The notes: generated from the sequence alone by a model not told the origin. A stretch of DNA of 64,000 bases from Streptomyces sp. ITFR-16 (GCF_031844705.1 NZ_CP134609.1:2108001-2172000), one strand, 5' to 3'. Positions 9,157 to 18,961 are shown, numbered from the stretch's first letter. Made by a program: numbers and translations.

Positions 9157-10110
9157 TCAGCCCCGGTCGTACGCGGCGATCAGCTCGCTGCACCGCTTCA
9201 CGTCGGCGGCCATCGCCACCAGCAGATCGTCGATCGTGTCGAACTTCAGCATGCCGCGCACATAGGCGAGGAAGTCCACGGCGACATGCAGGCCGTACAG
9301 ATCCAGACCCACCCGGTCGATCGCGTACGCCTCCACCGTGCGCTCGGTGCCGTCGAACTGGGGGTTGGTGCCGACCGAGATCGCGGCGGGCATCGCCTCG
9401 CCGTTCACCTGCAGCCAGCCCGCGTACACGCCGTCCGCCGGGATCGCGGTGTGCGGCAGGGTCTCCACATTCGCGGTGGGGAAGCCGAGTTCACGGCCGC
9501 GCTGCGCTCCCCGTACGACGATGCCCTCGACCCGGTGCGGCCGGCCCAGGATCTCGGCGGCGCCCGCCACATCGCCCTCGGCGACCAGACGCCGGGTGAG
9601 GGTGGAGGAGAACGGCTCGCCGCCGCCCGCCTCGCCGCGCACCCGCAGGTCGATGACCTCGACGCGGTAGTCGTAGGTGGCGCCCAGCTCGGTGAGCGAC
9701 TGCACGTTGCCGGCGGCCTTGTGGCCGAAGCGGAAGTTGGGGCCCTCGATGACCAGCTGGGCGTGCAGCTTGTCGACGAGCACCTTCACGATGAAGTCGG
9801 CCGGGGCGAGCTTGGAGAACTCGGTGGTGAACGGCAGGATCAGCACCGCGTCCACGCCGAGCTCCGCCATCAGCTCCGCGCGGCGGTGGTGCGGGGCGAG
9901 CAGCGGCGGATGGCTGCCGGGCCGGACGACCTCGCTGGGGTGCGGGTCGAAGGTGACCACGACGGACGGCACGCCCAGTTCGCGGGCCCGCTCGACGGCC
10001 CTGACGATGATCAGCTGGTGTCCGCGGTGCACCCCGTCGTAGGAGCCGATGGTGACGACGCTGCGTCCCCAGTCCTGGGGGATGTCCTCCAAGCCACGCC
10101 AGCGCTGCAC
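9157..10110 (-). CDS. ribF: Bifunctional riboflavin kinase/FAD synthetase
   Basis: The 317-residue enzyme converts riboflavin to FMN and then FAD. I chose the GTG at 10110 because GAGGAG lies just upstream and the protein then begins VQRWRGLEDIPQDWGRSV, the normal RibF N-terminus. The open frame continues further upstream but without homology. The N-terminal FMN adenylyltransferase domain has GSYDGVHRGHQ (HxGH nucleotidyltransferase motif) and GPNFRFGHKAAGNV. The C-terminal flavokinase domain has GRELGFPTANVE and later YGLHVAVDFLAYVRG. It lies downstream of truB and the rimP-nusA-infB cluster, its usual neighbours, though here separated from truB by one large gene. Confidence 0.95.
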   Translation of the reverse strand: MQRWRGLEDIPQDWGRSVVTIGSYDGVHRGHQLIIVRAVERARELGVPSVVVTFDPHPSEVVRPGSHPPLLAPHHRRAELMAELGVDAVLILPFTTEFSKLAPADFIVKVLVDKLHAQLVIEGPNFRFGHKAAGNVQSLTELGATYDYRVEVIDLRVRGEAGGGEPFSSTLTRRLVAEGDVAGAAEILGRPHRVEGIVVRGAQRGRELGFPTANVETLPHTAIPADGVYAGWLQVNGEAMPAAISVGTNPQFDGTERTVEAYAIDRVGLDLYGLHVAVDFLAYVRGMLKFDTIDDLLVAMAADVKRCSELIAAYDRG

Positions 10111-10153
10111 TCTGACCGCTCCTCGCCCGAACCTGTGTACGTGGGTGTATCTC

Positions 10154-13100
10154 TTACGCAGGTCTAAGACTGCCATGCTCACGCCCTGCGGCCTGCATCG
10201 GCATGGGCATCGGGGCCCCCGGAGCCCCGAGGGCCTCGACCGTGTGCCGGGTGCTGGGGCCGACGACCGCCGCCCACTCCTGCGGGGCGTCGGCCAGCCA
10301 CCCCATGACCAGCGCGCCGAATCCGGGGACCTCACGGGCGAGTGCGACCAGCCGCCGGTCGAACAGCCCGGCCCCTTCGGGCGTACGGACCAGCAGCATC
10401 CCCGTCCGGTGCACCAGCGCCCTGGTGCGGGCCGGTGCCCGCCCGGCGCAACCGGTCGCGGCGGCCCGCAGCAGCGCCTCCAGCACGACCGGGTCCCGGT
10501 AGGCGCCGCCCTGCTCGAAGTCCAGCAGGACTTCCAGCAGCTCGTCGCGCGTGTGCTGGGAGGCCGGGCTGCCGGGCGAGGCGAGCACTCCGGCGAGCGC
10601 TCCCCTGACGGGCGCGGGCGCCGGGCGGCCCCGGAGCAGCCCGGTGAGCAGGGGAAGCAGCAGGGCGCGTGCGGCGGGCCCGTGCTCCAGCCTGCGGTCG
10701 AGGTAGGCGGCGGTGTCCGAGGTGTCCGCGGGGTGGCTGTCGACATAGGCGCGGACGAGCCCGGCGGCGTGCAGTGTCAGCTCGGGCGCGTCGATGCCGG
10801 CGAGCGCGCGGAGCACGTCGCCCGCGCCGCTCCCGGGCCGGGTGAGCCGGTCCCGGTAGGCGGCGAGCACGGGCTCCGGGTGGGTGGGCAGGGCGACGGC
10901 GAGCGCGGCGGCGGACAGCCGCGGCCCGTCTGCGGCGAAGGCACGCAGGGCCTGCGGCAGATAGCGGTCCCGGGTCCGGGGGTCGGCGAGGAGCAGGGCG
11001 AGCGCCGGCCCGTGCAGCTCGCCGTCGGCCGGCCGGGCCAGCAGGGCGAGCGCGGCCCGCCGCAGCACGGCGCGGTCCGTGTCCTCGGTCAGGTACGGGG
11101 CGACGAGCGTCCCGTACGAGGCGGCGGCGGCGCGCCGGGCGGGGTGCTCCTCGTCGCGGGACCACCGCTCGACGGCCCGGCACAGCGCGGCCGGTTCGTC
11201 CTCGGCCAGTGCGGCGAGCAGTTCGCCGGCGCGGGGGTGGCCGGCCGAGACGAGCGCGTCGGCGAGGTCGTCCACGGCGAGGTCGCGGCGGGCGTAGAGC
11301 AGCGCCTGCGCGGCGGCCGCGACGGTCGGCCGCATGGCGACGTCCGTGTGGGAGGTGAGCGGGTGCTCGTCGGTGAACCAGGCGCACAGCAGCGGCTGAA
11401 GCGTACGCGGATGGGCGGCGAGCCTGCGGGCCACGGCGTCCAGGAACCGTCCGTCGCCCCCGGTGTCGGCCTCGCCGCGCGGCGGGCCGTCGGCGGGCAC
11501 GAGCCGGCGGAACAGATCCATCCGGTCCGCCTCGGGCAGCCGGAGCCGCCGCCAGAACCACGGCCCGAACTCCGCGTACGCGCCCCGGGGTCCGCCCCCG
11601 CCGGCCTCGGCGGAGCTGCGGACGATGCGCCCGGCGAGCAGCCGGAGCACGCCGAGGTGCGGGCGGGCGTCGGGGACGCGGAGCAGCGTCTCGCAGAGCA
11701 GATGGGCGGCCCACCAGCGGGGGTCGGTGAGCGGCGGCGCGCCGTGCCCGTGGGCGTCCTCCGGGCTGTCCGCCCCCTCGTCCTCCCCCGTGGCCGGCCG
11801 GTCCGGGAGCCGGTCCAGGGCGTCGATCAGGTCGGCCAGGCGGTGGGCCAGCGCGGCCGGGCCCTGGCGGCGGCCCAGCAGAAGCAGGGCCTGGATCACC
11901 GGGCCGATGCGGTGCCGGGGCACGGGGAGACTGCGCGGCTCCGCCGGGGCGGTTTCCGGGTCCGGTGCGGTCGCGGGCGCGGGCGCCCCGGCCCTGCGTG
12001 GCTGCGGCACCCGGTCGTCGGCCTCGTGGGCCGCCCGGTCACTGCCCTCCCGCGCCACCGGCTCCGCATGCCAGCGGTGCACCAGCGACCTGAGCGCCGC
12101 GTCCAGGTCCAGATGGGCGCCCTGGACCCAGTCGCCCAGCTCCTCGTGCGCGAAGCGGTAGCCCGCTCCCGCCGGGACCAGGAGACCTTCCGTGAGCACC
12201 GCCGACGCCCAGCCCGGGCGCCAGGGGAAGATCTCCTCGAACGAGGCCCGGTCCAGCTCGCCCTGCCCGGGGCCCAGACAGCGGCGGGCCGCCTCGTGGA
12301 CCTGTCCGGCCACCCGCGCCGCCAGCCGCCGCACCGCCGCGCCGCGTGGTGCGGGACGGCACTCGGCGGCGATCCGGACCGCGATGCGCAGGCACATCAG
12401 GTCCAGATGGGCGCCGAAGACCTGCTCCGTGTCGAGCCGTCCGGGGGTGTGGCCGGGCAGGGCAGCGCGGACCTCCGCCAGCAGGCGCAGGGTGAGGGGG
12501 TGCCGGTCGTGGCCGACGGCGAGCGCGTCGGGCGGCAGGTCGTAGAGCTCCCGGGCGCGCTCCGCCTGGCCTGCGGTGAAGTCGCCGATGCGGACGGACG
12601 GGGGCAGCCGCCGGGCGGGCCTGGCCGGGCGGTGCAGCGCGTCGGGCGGCCAGAACGCCCCGGCGGTCTCCCAGTGCTCCGGCCGGCAGGCGACGACCAG
12701 CCGGGCACCGTGCGTCCGGAGCCAGTCGACCGAGCCGGCCGTCCAGCGGGCCAGCCGGTGGGCGAGGACGGGCGGCATCTCCTCGGGGCCGTCCAGCAGG
12801 ACCAGCAGCGGGCTGCCGGAGTCGGCGGCGAGCCGCGCCACCCGCTCGGGGGTGGCGCCTCCCATGTCGCCGACGGCACCCGCCGAGCTGACGATGCGCC
12901 CCGCCTGCCGGAGCGTGCGGCCGATCGCGTCGGCCACGGAGGTGTCGTCGGCCAGCAGATCGGCGCCGCGCAGCCACAGCGTGAGCGCGGGCACCGGGCC
13001 CCTGGCCCGGCGGGCGGCGAGCGCGGCGAGTTCGGTGGTGCGGCCCGTGCCGGGCTCGCCGACGAGGCCGAGGACCACGGCGGGCTCCCCCGCCTCCGCG

Positions 13101-13855
13101 AACGCGTCGGACTCGGCCAGGACGTCCGGCCGCTCCACCGGCTCGTGGCCGCCGTCGCCGTGTCCGCCGGCCGAGCCCACGGACATGGCGGTGAGCTGCA
13201 GGGCCCCCGCCAGGTTCAGGTCGTCGCCGTAGCCGGGGACGGTCATGGCGTTGCGCCGCAGCAGCTCCTCCAGCGGACCGTCCTGGCAGACCCCGGCGAG
13301 GTGGACCGCACAGCCGGCGGCCGCGTGCCCGGCGCGCAGCGCGACGCCCAGGACGGCGATGACCGCCCCGCTGCCGGGGTCGAGGACGGGCCCGCCCACG
13401 GCGGTGCCGCCGAGCCGGAGCGCGTCGCTGCCGTCCGTGCCGAGCGCGAGTTCCAGCGCGCGTTCGATCCGGTGGGTGCTGCGGCCCCGGGCGGTGTACG
13501 TCACCGGTGCGGGGCCCAGGACGCGCGCCTCGCGCCAGCCGTGGGCGGCGATGGTCACGTACGTACCGGGGTCGATGCGCTCCCGCCGGGACACCGGCAG
13601 CGGCGGGACGCCCAGCGCGTCCGCTCCCCCGGTGGGCAGCAGTGCGAGGTCCAGCTCCGGCAGGGCGGTGATGTCGTGGGCCTCGACGCGGTGGCTGCGG
13701 CCGTCCGCGCCGTGCAGGACGAGGTGCGGGAGGCCGTCGACCGCCTCGTGACTGGTCACGACCGTGCCCCGGTCGTCCGCGACGAATCCGGTCCCCCGCG
13801 GCCGGCCGGCCGGATCGCACAGTCGTACCAGTGTTGCCCGGTCCCCGCTTCCCAT
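10154..13855 (-). CDS. Large protein: degenerate trypsin-like domain, P-loop ATPase, helical repeats
   Basis: The predicted product has 1233 residues. I start it at the ATG at 13855 because the trypsin fold begins there, although the frame stays open upstream as a shadow of truB/rbfA. Residues 1 to about 190 resemble trypsin-like proteases: GTGFVADDRGTVVTSHEAV with His36 and ELDLALLP with Asp69. However, the expected GxSGGP reads GGTAVGGPV, with Val153 at the Ser position. A P-loop ATPase follows: Walker A GEPGTGRTT at 266-274 with Arg in place of Lys, Walker B LLVLLDGPEEM, and a sensor-like VVACRPEHWE. The C-terminal half is Ala/Leu-rich and looks like HEAT-type repeats. The architecture recalls STAND-type ATPases with an N-terminal effector or sensor. 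There is no clear ribosome site, so the mRNA may be leaderless. Function unknown. Confidence 0.8.
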   Translation of the reverse strand: MGSGDRATLVRLCDPAGRPRGTGFVADDRGTVVTSHEAVDGLPHLVLHGADGRSHRVEAHDITALPELDLALLPTGGADALGVPPLPVSRRERIDPGTYVTIAAHGWREARVLGPAPVTYTARGRSTHRIERALELALGTDGSDALRLGGTAVGGPVLDPGSGAVIAVLGVALRAGHAAAGCAVHLAGVCQDGPLEELLRRNAMTVPGYGDDLNLAGALQLTAMSVGSAGGHGDGGHEPVERPDVLAESDAFAEAGEPAVVLGLVGEPGTGRTTELAALAARRARGPVPALTLWLRGADLLADDTSVADAIGRTLRQAGRIVSSAGAVGDMGGATPERVARLAADSGSPLLVLLDGPEEMPPVLAHRLARWTAGSVDWLRTHGARLVVACRPEHWETAGAFWPPDALHRPARPARRLPPSVRIGDFTAGQAERARELYDLPPDALAVGHDRHPLTLRLLAEVRAALPGHTPGRLDTEQVFGAHLDLMCLRIAVRIAAECRPAPRGAAVRRLAARVAGQVHEAARRCLGPGQGELDRASFEEIFPWRPGWASAVLTEGLLVPAGAGYRFAHEELGDWVQGAHLDLDAALRSLVHRWHAEPVAREGSDRAAHEADDRVPQPRRAGAPAPATAPDPETAPAEPRSLPVPRHRIGPVIQALLLLGRRQGPAALAHRLADLIDALDRLPDRPATGEDEGADSPEDAHGHGAPPLTDPRWWAAHLLCETLLRVPDARPHLGVLRLLAGRIVRSSAEAGGGGPRGAYAEFGPWFWRRLRLPEADRMDLFRRLVPADGPPRGEADTGGDGRFLDAVARRLAAHPRTLQPLLCAWFTDEHPLTSHTDVAMRPTVAAAAQALLYARRDLAVDDLADALVSAGHPRAGELLAALAEDEPAALCRAVERWSRDEEHPARRAAAASYGTLVAPYLTEDTDRAVLRRAALALLARPADGELHGPALALLLADPRTRDRYLPQALRAFAADGPRLSAAALAVALPTHPEPVLAAYRDRLTRPGSGAGDVLRALAGIDAPELTLHAAGLVRAYVDSHPADTSDTAAYLDRRLEHGPAARALLLPLLTGLLRGRPAPAPVRGALAGVLASPGSPASQHTRDELLEVLLDFEQGGAYRDPVVLEALLRAAATGCAGRAPARTRALVHRTGMLLVRTPEGAGLFDRRLVALAREVPGFGALVMGWLADAPQEWAAVVGPSTRHTVEALGAPGAPMPMPMQAAGREHGSLRPA

Positions 13856-13923
13856 GATCCGACGGTAAGTCGGTGATGATCCGCGCGAGAACCACTCGGG
13901 GCAAAAGCGCCCCCGTCGCCCCC

Positions 13924-13962
13924 CTGATTCACTCCGAGCGCCTGCCCATTGGGGTGAATCAG
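13924..13962. promoter_or_regulatory. Inverted repeat upstream of the trypsin-fold/ATPase gene
   Basis: CTGATTCACTCC (13924-13935) and GGGGTGAATCAG (13951-13962) form 12-base arms with one mismatch around a 15-base spacer. The repeat lies about 70-107 bases upstream of the start codon at 13855, between it and the truB terminator. Position and symmetry suggest a dimeric regulator's operator. Confidence 0.4.
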
Positions 13963-13991
13963 CGGCATTCCCTGGACAGGAACAGAAGGGG

Positions 13992-14032
13992 GATCGTGGA
14001 GCGGGCTCCCAGGCCCTGCCCGCTCCACGATC
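13992..14032 (-). terminator. Terminator of the rbfA-truB transcript
   Basis: A perfect 14-bp stem pairs 13992-14005 with 14019-14032 around a 13-base loop. It begins 26 bases past the truB stop codon. Confidence 0.75.
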
Positions 14033-14058
14033 GGGTCCCGACGAGGTCCGGTCGGTCG

Positions 14059-14958
14059 TCAGCCGAAGACGGCGAGGCTCTTGGCCTTGCCCTTCTGCTC
14101 CTCGACGAGCACCAGGAACCGCCCGTCCGGACCGAAGACCGCGACCGGCCCCGGCGGATACGCGGGCATGTCCAGACGGACGCCGTTCAGCAGCAGCTTG
14201 GCGCGCTTGTCGTCGACGTCCCAGCGGGGGAACGCCGAAGCGGCGGCCTCGGCCACCGGCATCACGGTCAGCTCCTCCTGGTGCTGGTCCAGCGTCCGCG
14301 CGGCATCGATCCCGTACGGCCCGACGCGCGTACGCCGCAGCGCGGTCAGATGACCGCCCACGCCGAGTCCCGCCCCGAGATCGCGGGCGATGGCCCGGAT
14401 GTACGTACCGGACGAGCAGACCACCGAGACGACCAGGTCGACCACCGGGGTGCCGTCCTCGGCGACGGCCTCGCGGACGTCGTAGACACGGAAGGACGAG
14501 ATGGTCACCGGCCGGGCCGGGATCTCGAACTCCTCGCCGCCGCGCACCCGCGCGTAGGACCGCTTGCCGTCGATCTTGATGGCGCTGACCTTGGAGGGCA
14601 CCTGCATGATGGGGCCGGTCAGCGCGGCGACACCCGCGTCGATGCCTTCGCGCGTCACGGCGGAGGCGTCGGTGGACGAGGTGATCTCGCCCTCCGCGTC
14701 GTCCGTGACGGTGTTCTGGCCGAGCCGGATCGTACCGAGGTACTCCTTCTCGGTCAGCGCGAGATGGCCCAGGAGCTTGGTGGCCTTCTCGACGCCGAGC
14801 ACGAGCACGCCCGTCGCCATCGGGTCCAGCGTGCCGGCGTGGCCGACACGGCGGGTCCGGGCGATGCCGCGCATCTTGGCGACGACGTCGTGCGAAGTGA
14901 AGCCGGACGGCTTGTCGACGATGACAAGGCCGTCCGGCGTCCTGTTCTGCGCTGTCAT
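14059..14958 (-). CDS. truB: tRNA pseudouridine(55) synthase
   Basis: The 299-residue enzyme makes pseudouridine 55 in the T-loop of tRNAs. The start ATG at 14958 overlaps the rbfA stop (ATGA). Motif I is DGLVIVDKPSGFTSHDVV. The catalytic Asp is in RRVGHAGTLDPMATGVLVLG, followed by the conserved tRNA-binding KEYLGTIRLGQNTVTDDAEG and a CSSGTYIRAIARDLG motif. A C-terminal PUA-like segment (PVAVFGPDGRFLVLVEE) completes it. It is the last gene of the ribosome-maturation cluster before a strong terminator. Confidence 0.97.
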   Translation of the reverse strand: MTAQNRTPDGLVIVDKPSGFTSHDVVAKMRGIARTRRVGHAGTLDPMATGVLVLGVEKATKLLGHLALTEKEYLGTIRLGQNTVTDDAEGEITSSTDASAVTREGIDAGVAALTGPIMQVPSKVSAIKIDGKRSYARVRGGEEFEIPARPVTISSFRVYDVREAVAEDGTPVVDLVVSVVCSSGTYIRAIARDLGAGLGVGGHLTALRRTRVGPYGIDAARTLDQHQEELTVMPVAEAAASAFPRWDVDDKRAKLLLNGVRLDMPAYPPGPVAVFGPDGRFLVLVEEQKGKAKSLAVFG

Positions 14959-15407
14959 TCGGAGGCGGTGTCCTCGTCGGTGTCGTCCTCCGGCTTGCGG
15001 TACGGGTCCGCGTCGCCGGCGTACGTGGCACCCGAGGACGCCTCGCGCACCTTGGCGTCCGAGGCCCGGGCCCGGTCGAGGAGGTCCTCGATCGCCTTGG
15101 CGTTCTCGGGCAGCGCGTCCGCCACGAAGGCGAGCGTGGGGGTGAACTTGGTCCCCGCCGCCGCACCGACCGCCGAGCGCAGGATGCCCTTGGCGCTCTC
15201 CAGGCCGGCCGCCGCGCTCGCCCGCTCCTCGTCGTCCCCGTAGACCGTGTAGAAGACCGTGGCCTCCCGCAGGTCGCCGGTGACCCGGGTGTCCGTGATG
15301 GTCACGTGCGTCCCCAGGCGCGGGTCCTTGATTCCACGCTGCAGTTTCTCGGCGACCACCTCCTGGATGAGGTCCGCCAGCTTCTTCGCCCGCGCGTTGT
15401 CGGCCAC
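14955..15407 (-). CDS. rbfA: 30S ribosome-binding factor A
   Basis: The 150-residue RbfA helps mature the 5' end of 16S rRNA in the small subunit. The N-terminus ARAKKLADLIQEVVAEKLQ and the KH-type core (VTITDTRVTGDLREATVFYT, then TLAFVADALPENAKAIEDLL) are typical. The acidic C-terminal tail after about residue 115 is longer than in the E. coli protein, as is usual in actinobacteria. It overlaps truB by 4 bases and follows the DUF503 gene by 24 bases. Confidence 0.96.
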   Translation of the reverse strand: MADNARAKKLADLIQEVVAEKLQRGIKDPRLGTHVTITDTRVTGDLREATVFYTVYGDDEERASAAAGLESAKGILRSAVGAAAGTKFTPTLAFVADALPENAKAIEDLLDRARASDAKVREASSGATYAGDADPYRKPEDDTDEDTASE

Positions 15408-15431
15408 TGGTCCGTCTCCTTCTCGCCTTGC

Positions 15432-15728
15432 TCAATCGTCTTCGTCGCTGTGCAGCCGCCGTCGTACGGACAGCAGCTCCACTTCCGGCCGGCCGGCGAC
15501 CAAACGCTCGCACCGGTCGAGCACGTCTGTGAGGTGTCCGGTGTCCCCGGAGACCACGGCGAGGCCGATCTCGGCCCTGCGATGGAGGTCCTGACCGCCC
15601 GTCTCCGCCGCGCTCACCGCGTACTTGCGCTGGAGCTCGGCAACGATCGGGCGGACTATGGAGCGCTTCTCCTTCAGCGACCGTACGTCGCCGAGAAGCA
15701 GATCGAAGGACAGTGTCCCCACATACAT
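15432..15728 (-). CDS. DUF503 family (YlxP-like) small protein
   Basis: I place the start at the ATG at 15728, giving a 98-residue protein beginning MYVGTLSFDLLLGDVRSLKE, which matches the usual DUF503 start and length. A longer frame to 15800 exists but lacks homology. The family is conserved between infB and rbfA in many Gram-positive bacteria and is presumed to act in ribosome assembly or translation, but its biochemical role is not established. It follows a hairpin after infB and probably begins the DUF503-rbfA-truB portion of the transcript. Confidence 0.9.
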   Translation of the reverse strand: MYVGTLSFDLLLGDVRSLKEKRSIVRPIVAELQRKYAVSAAETGGQDLHRRAEIGLAVVSGDTGHLTDVLDRCERLVAGRPEVELLSVRRRLHSDEDD

Positions 15729-15808
15729 GTGTGTCCGGATGTCCCGCCGGTTCGGGTTCGTGCCCCGCCGGTGATTGGCAGGGACACAAGAACCGTACAC
15801 GGAACGGC

Positions 15809-15849
15809 CGGGGCCGATCGACGGATATACGTCCCGTCGACCGGCCCCG
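15809..15849 (-). terminator. Hairpin after infB
   Basis: Two stacked stems, 15809-15816 with 15842-15849 and 15818-15824 with 15834-15840, are separated by one A.C mismatch. The hairpin begins 17 bases beyond the infB stop and could partly terminate transcription before the DUF503-rbfA-truB genes. Confidence 0.65.
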
Positions 15850-15865
15850 ACTGTTGAGGTACGGG

Positions 15866-18800
15866 TCAGCCTCGCGGCTTCTCGCGCATCTCGTACGTCG
15901 CGATGACATCGTCGATCTTGATGTCGTTGTAGTTTCCGAGGTTGATACCGCCCTCGAAGCCTTCGCGGATCTCGGTGACGTCGTCCTTGAAGCGGCGCAG
16001 ACCGGAGATGTTGAGGTTCTCCGCGATGACCTTGCCATCGCGCAGCAGGCGCGCCTTGGTGTTGCGCTTGACCTCTCCGGACCGGACCAGCACACCGGCG
16101 ATGTTGCCCAGCTTGGACGAGCGGAAGATCTCGCGGATCTCCGCCGTACCGAGCTCGACCTCTTCGTACTCCGGCTTGAGCATGCCCTTGAGGGCCGCTT
16201 CGATCTCTTCGATCGCCTGGTAGATGACCGAGTAGTACCGGACGTCCACACCTTCGCGGTCGGCCATCTGCGCGGCACGCCCTGCGGCGCGCACGTTGAA
16301 GCCGATCACGATGGCGTCGGAGCCGGTCGCCAGGTCGATGTCCGACTCGGTGACCGCACCCACACCGCGGTGCAGGACCCGGATGTCGACCTCTTCACCG
16401 ACGTCGAGCTGGAGCAGCGAGGACTCGAGAGCCTCCACCGAACCGGACGCGTCGCCCTTGATGATGAGGTTGAGTTCCTGGACCAGACCGGCCTTGAGCG
16501 CCTCGTCCAGGTTCTCCAGGGAGAACCGGACACCCTTGCGGGCGAAGTTGGCGTTGCGCTCACGAGCGGCACGCTTCTCGGCGATCTGACGGGCCGTACG
16601 GTCCTCGTCGACCACCAGGAAGTTGTCGCCGGCGCCCGGGACGTTGGTGAGACCCAGCACGAGGACGGGGGTCGAGGGACCCGCTTCCTCGACGTTCTCG
16701 CCCTTGTCGTCGAGCATGGCGCGCACACGGCCGTAGGCGTCGCCCACGACCATCGTGTCGCCGACGCGCAGCGTGCCTCGCTGGACGAGGACGGTCGCGA
16801 CGGCACCGCGGCCGCGGTCGAGGTGGGACTCGATCGCAATGCCCTGCGCGTCCTGCTCCGGGTTGGCCCGCAGGTCGAGCGAGGCGTCGGCGGTGAGGAC
16901 GACGGCCTCCAGCAGTGCCTCGATGTTGAGGCCCTGCTTGGCGGAGATGTCGACGAACATCGTGTCGCCGCCGTACTCCTCGGCCACCAGACCGAACTCG
17001 GTGAGCTGACCGCGCACCTTGGTCGGGTCGGCACCCTCGACGTCGATCTTGTTGACCGCGACCACGATCGGCACGTCGGCCGCCTTGGCGTGGTTCAGCG
17101 CCTCGATCGTCTGGGGCATCACACCGTCGTTCGCCGCCACCACGAGGATCGCGATGTCGGTGGACTTCGCACCGCGTGCACGCATGGCGGTGAACGCCTC
17201 GTGACCCGGGGTGTCGATGAAGGTGATCCGGCGGTCCTCGCCGTTGACCTCGGAGGAGACCTGGTAGGCACCGATGTGCTGCGTGATGCCGCCGGCCTCG
17301 CCCGCGATGACGTTCGTCTTGCGGATCGCGTCCAGCAGTCGGGTCTTGCCGTGGTCGACGTGACCCATGACGGTGACGACCGGCGGACGGGAGACCAGGG
17401 CCTCTTCGCCGCCCTCGTCCTCGCCGAACTCGATGTCGAAGGACTCGAGCAGCTCGCGGTCCTCCTCCTCCGGGCTGACGATCTCCAGGACGAAGTTCAT
17501 CTCGTCCGCGAGGAGCTTCAGCGTCTCGTCGGAGACGGACTGCGTGGCCGTGACCATCTCGCCGAGGTTCATCATCACGCCGACGAGCGACGCCGGGTTG
17601 GCGTTGATCTTCTCGGCGAAGTCGGTGAGGGAGGCACCGCGCGACAGCCGGACGGCCTGTCCGTTGCCGCGGGGCAGCATGACGCCGCCCACCGACGGGG
17701 CCTGCATGGCCTCGTACTCCTGGCGCCTCTGCCGCTTCGACTTGCGGCCACGACGCGCGGGACCGCCGGGACGGCCGAAGGCGCCCTGCGTGCCACCGCG
17801 GCCACCGGGACCACCCGGACGGCCACCGAAACCGGGACGACCGCCGAAGCCGCCGCCACCGCCGGGACGGCCCGCGCCGCCACCGCCGCCACCGGGACGG
17901 CCGGCGAAGCCGCCGCCACCGCCGCCGGGACCGGCCGGACGGCCTGCGAAGCCGCCGCCACCGGGACGGCCTGCGCCGCCACCGCCACCGGGACGGCCAC
18001 CGCCGCCACCGGGACCGCGGCCACCGCCGGGGCCACCACCGGGACGCGGACCCGCAGCGGGACGCTGCGGCATCATGCCCGGGTTCGGACGGTTACCGCC
18101 GGCGCCGGGGGCGCCGCCGGGACGAGGAGCCTGCGGGCGCGGCATGCCGCCCGGAGACGGACGTGCGCCGCCCTGGCCCTGCGGGCGCGGGGCGCCGCCG
18201 GGGCCGCCCTGCGGACGCGGGGCGCCGGGGCGCTCCTGGCCGCCACCGGGACGCGGGGCGCCGCCGGGACGGGGTGCCTGCGGACGGGACATGCCCGTCG
18301 AGCCACCGGAGGTGAAGGGGTTGTTGCCCGGACGGGGACCGGCCGGACGTGCGCCGCCGGGGCGCGGGGCGCCCTGACCGGCGGGACGTGCGGGGCGCTC
18401 GGCGCCACGCTCGCCACCTCGGCCACCGTCACGCTGACCGCCGGCCGGAGCCGGACGGGCGGGGCGGGGACCCGGGGTGGCACCCGCGGGACGCGGGGTC
18501 TGCTGCTGCGGCGCGGCCGGCTGGGCCGGGGCGGGAGCCGAGAACTCGGCTGCGGGCACCGGGGTGACCGGGGCGGCCTTCGGCGCGGGCTTGGGGCCCG
18601 GACGCGGACCGGCGGACGGCGCGGCAGGTGCGGCGGGGGTGCTGCTCGCCGGGGCCTCGGCTGCGGCCGGCTTGGGGGCCGGGGCGCCGGGCTTCGGGGC
18701 AGCGGGACGTGCCGCAGCGGCCGGGGAGGGCGCTGCGGGCTTGGCGGGCGCGGCCTTGCGGGGCGCGCCGGGCTTGGCAGCGGACTTGCCGGCGTTGCCG

Positions 18801-18961
18801 CCGGGCCCCTGCAGTGCATCAGTCAACTTGCGTACAACCGGCGCCTCGATCGTCGAGGACGCCGAACGTACGAATTCACCGAGTTCTTGGAGCTTGGCCA
18901 TGACGACCTTGCTCTCTACGCCGAACTCCTTGGCGAGTTCGTATACCCGGACCTTAGCCAC
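15866..18961 (-). CDS. infB: Translation initiation factor IF-2
   Basis: This 1031-residue GTPase brings initiator tRNA to the 30S subunit. It starts with GTG at 18961, preceded by AAAGGAG. Residues 1-60 form the IF2_N helical domain ([20 protein letters not shown]). About residues 60 to 410 are a Pro/Ala- then Gly/Arg-rich low-complexity linker typical of actinomycete IF-2. The G domain has [17 protein letters not shown] and NKID. Domains II-IV follow to the C-terminus. The linker's near-repeats ([12 protein letters not shown]) explain the periodic DNA at about 17780-18060. It belongs to the rimP-nusA-ylxR-infB cluster. Confidence 0.97.
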   Translation of the reverse strand: MAKVRVYELAKEFGVESKVVMAKLQELGEFVRSASSTIEAPVVRKLTDALQGPGGNAGKSAAKPGAPRKAAPAKPAAPSPAAAARPAAPKPGAPAPKPAAAEAPASSTPAAPAAPSAGPRPGPKPAPKAAPVTPVPAAEFSAPAPAQPAAPQQQTPRPAGATPGPRPARPAPAGGQRDGGRGGERGAERPARPAGQGAPRPGGARPAGPRPGNNPFTSGGSTGMSRPQAPRPGGAPRPGGGQERPGAPRPQGGPGGAPRPQGQGGARPSPGGMPRPQAPRPGGAPGAGGNRPNPGMMPQRPAAGPRPGGGPGGGRGPGGGGGRPGGGGGAGRPGGGGFAGRPAGPGGGGGGFAGRPGGGGGGAGRPGGGGGFGGRPGFGGRPGGPGGRGGTQGAFGRPGGPARRGRKSKRQRRQEYEAMQAPSVGGVMLPRGNGQAVRLSRGASLTDFAEKINANPASLVGVMMNLGEMVTATQSVSDETLKLLADEMNFVLEIVSPEEEDRELLESFDIEFGEDEGGEEALVSRPPVVTVMGHVDHGKTRLLDAIRKTNVIAGEAGGITQHIGAYQVSSEVNGEDRRITFIDTPGHEAFTAMRARGAKSTDIAILVVAANDGVMPQTIEALNHAKAADVPIVVAVNKIDVEGADPTKVRGQLTEFGLVAEEYGGDTMFVDISAKQGLNIEALLEAVVLTADASLDLRANPEQDAQGIAIESHLDRGRGAVATVLVQRGTLRVGDTMVVGDAYGRVRAMLDDKGENVEEAGPSTPVLVLGLTNVPGAGDNFLVVDEDRTARQIAEKRAARERNANFARKGVRFSLENLDEALKAGLVQELNLIIKGDASGSVEALESSLLQLDVGEEVDIRVLHRGVGAVTESDIDLATGSDAIVIGFNVRAAGRAAQMADREGVDVRYYSVIYQAIEEIEAALKGMLKPEYEEVELGTAEIREIFRSSKLGNIAGVLVRSGEVKRNTKARLLRDGKVIAENLNISGLRRFKDDVTEIREGFEGGINLGNYNDIKIDDVIATYEMREKPRG

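Noticed and set aside
10049..13876. 1275-codon open frame on the plus strand
   Set aside because: It lies fully opposite the trypsin-fold/ATPase and ribF genes, is Gly/Arg/Pro-rich with no domain, and reflects GC-rich third positions on the other strand.
13856..15166. N-terminal extension of the trypsin-fold/ATPase frame to 1670 codons
   Set aside because: The extra part overlaps truB and rbfA in another frame, is Arg/Pro-rich, and crosses the truB terminator.
14959..16278. Long upstream extension of the truB frame
   Set aside because: It runs through rbfA, DUF503 and the end of infB in a wrong frame. The true start overlaps the rbfA stop.
17750..18300. Periodic DNA that looks like a tandem repeat or CRISPR-like array
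   Set aside because: The repeats are irregular, in frame and encode the Gly/Arg/Pro-rich linker of IF-2.
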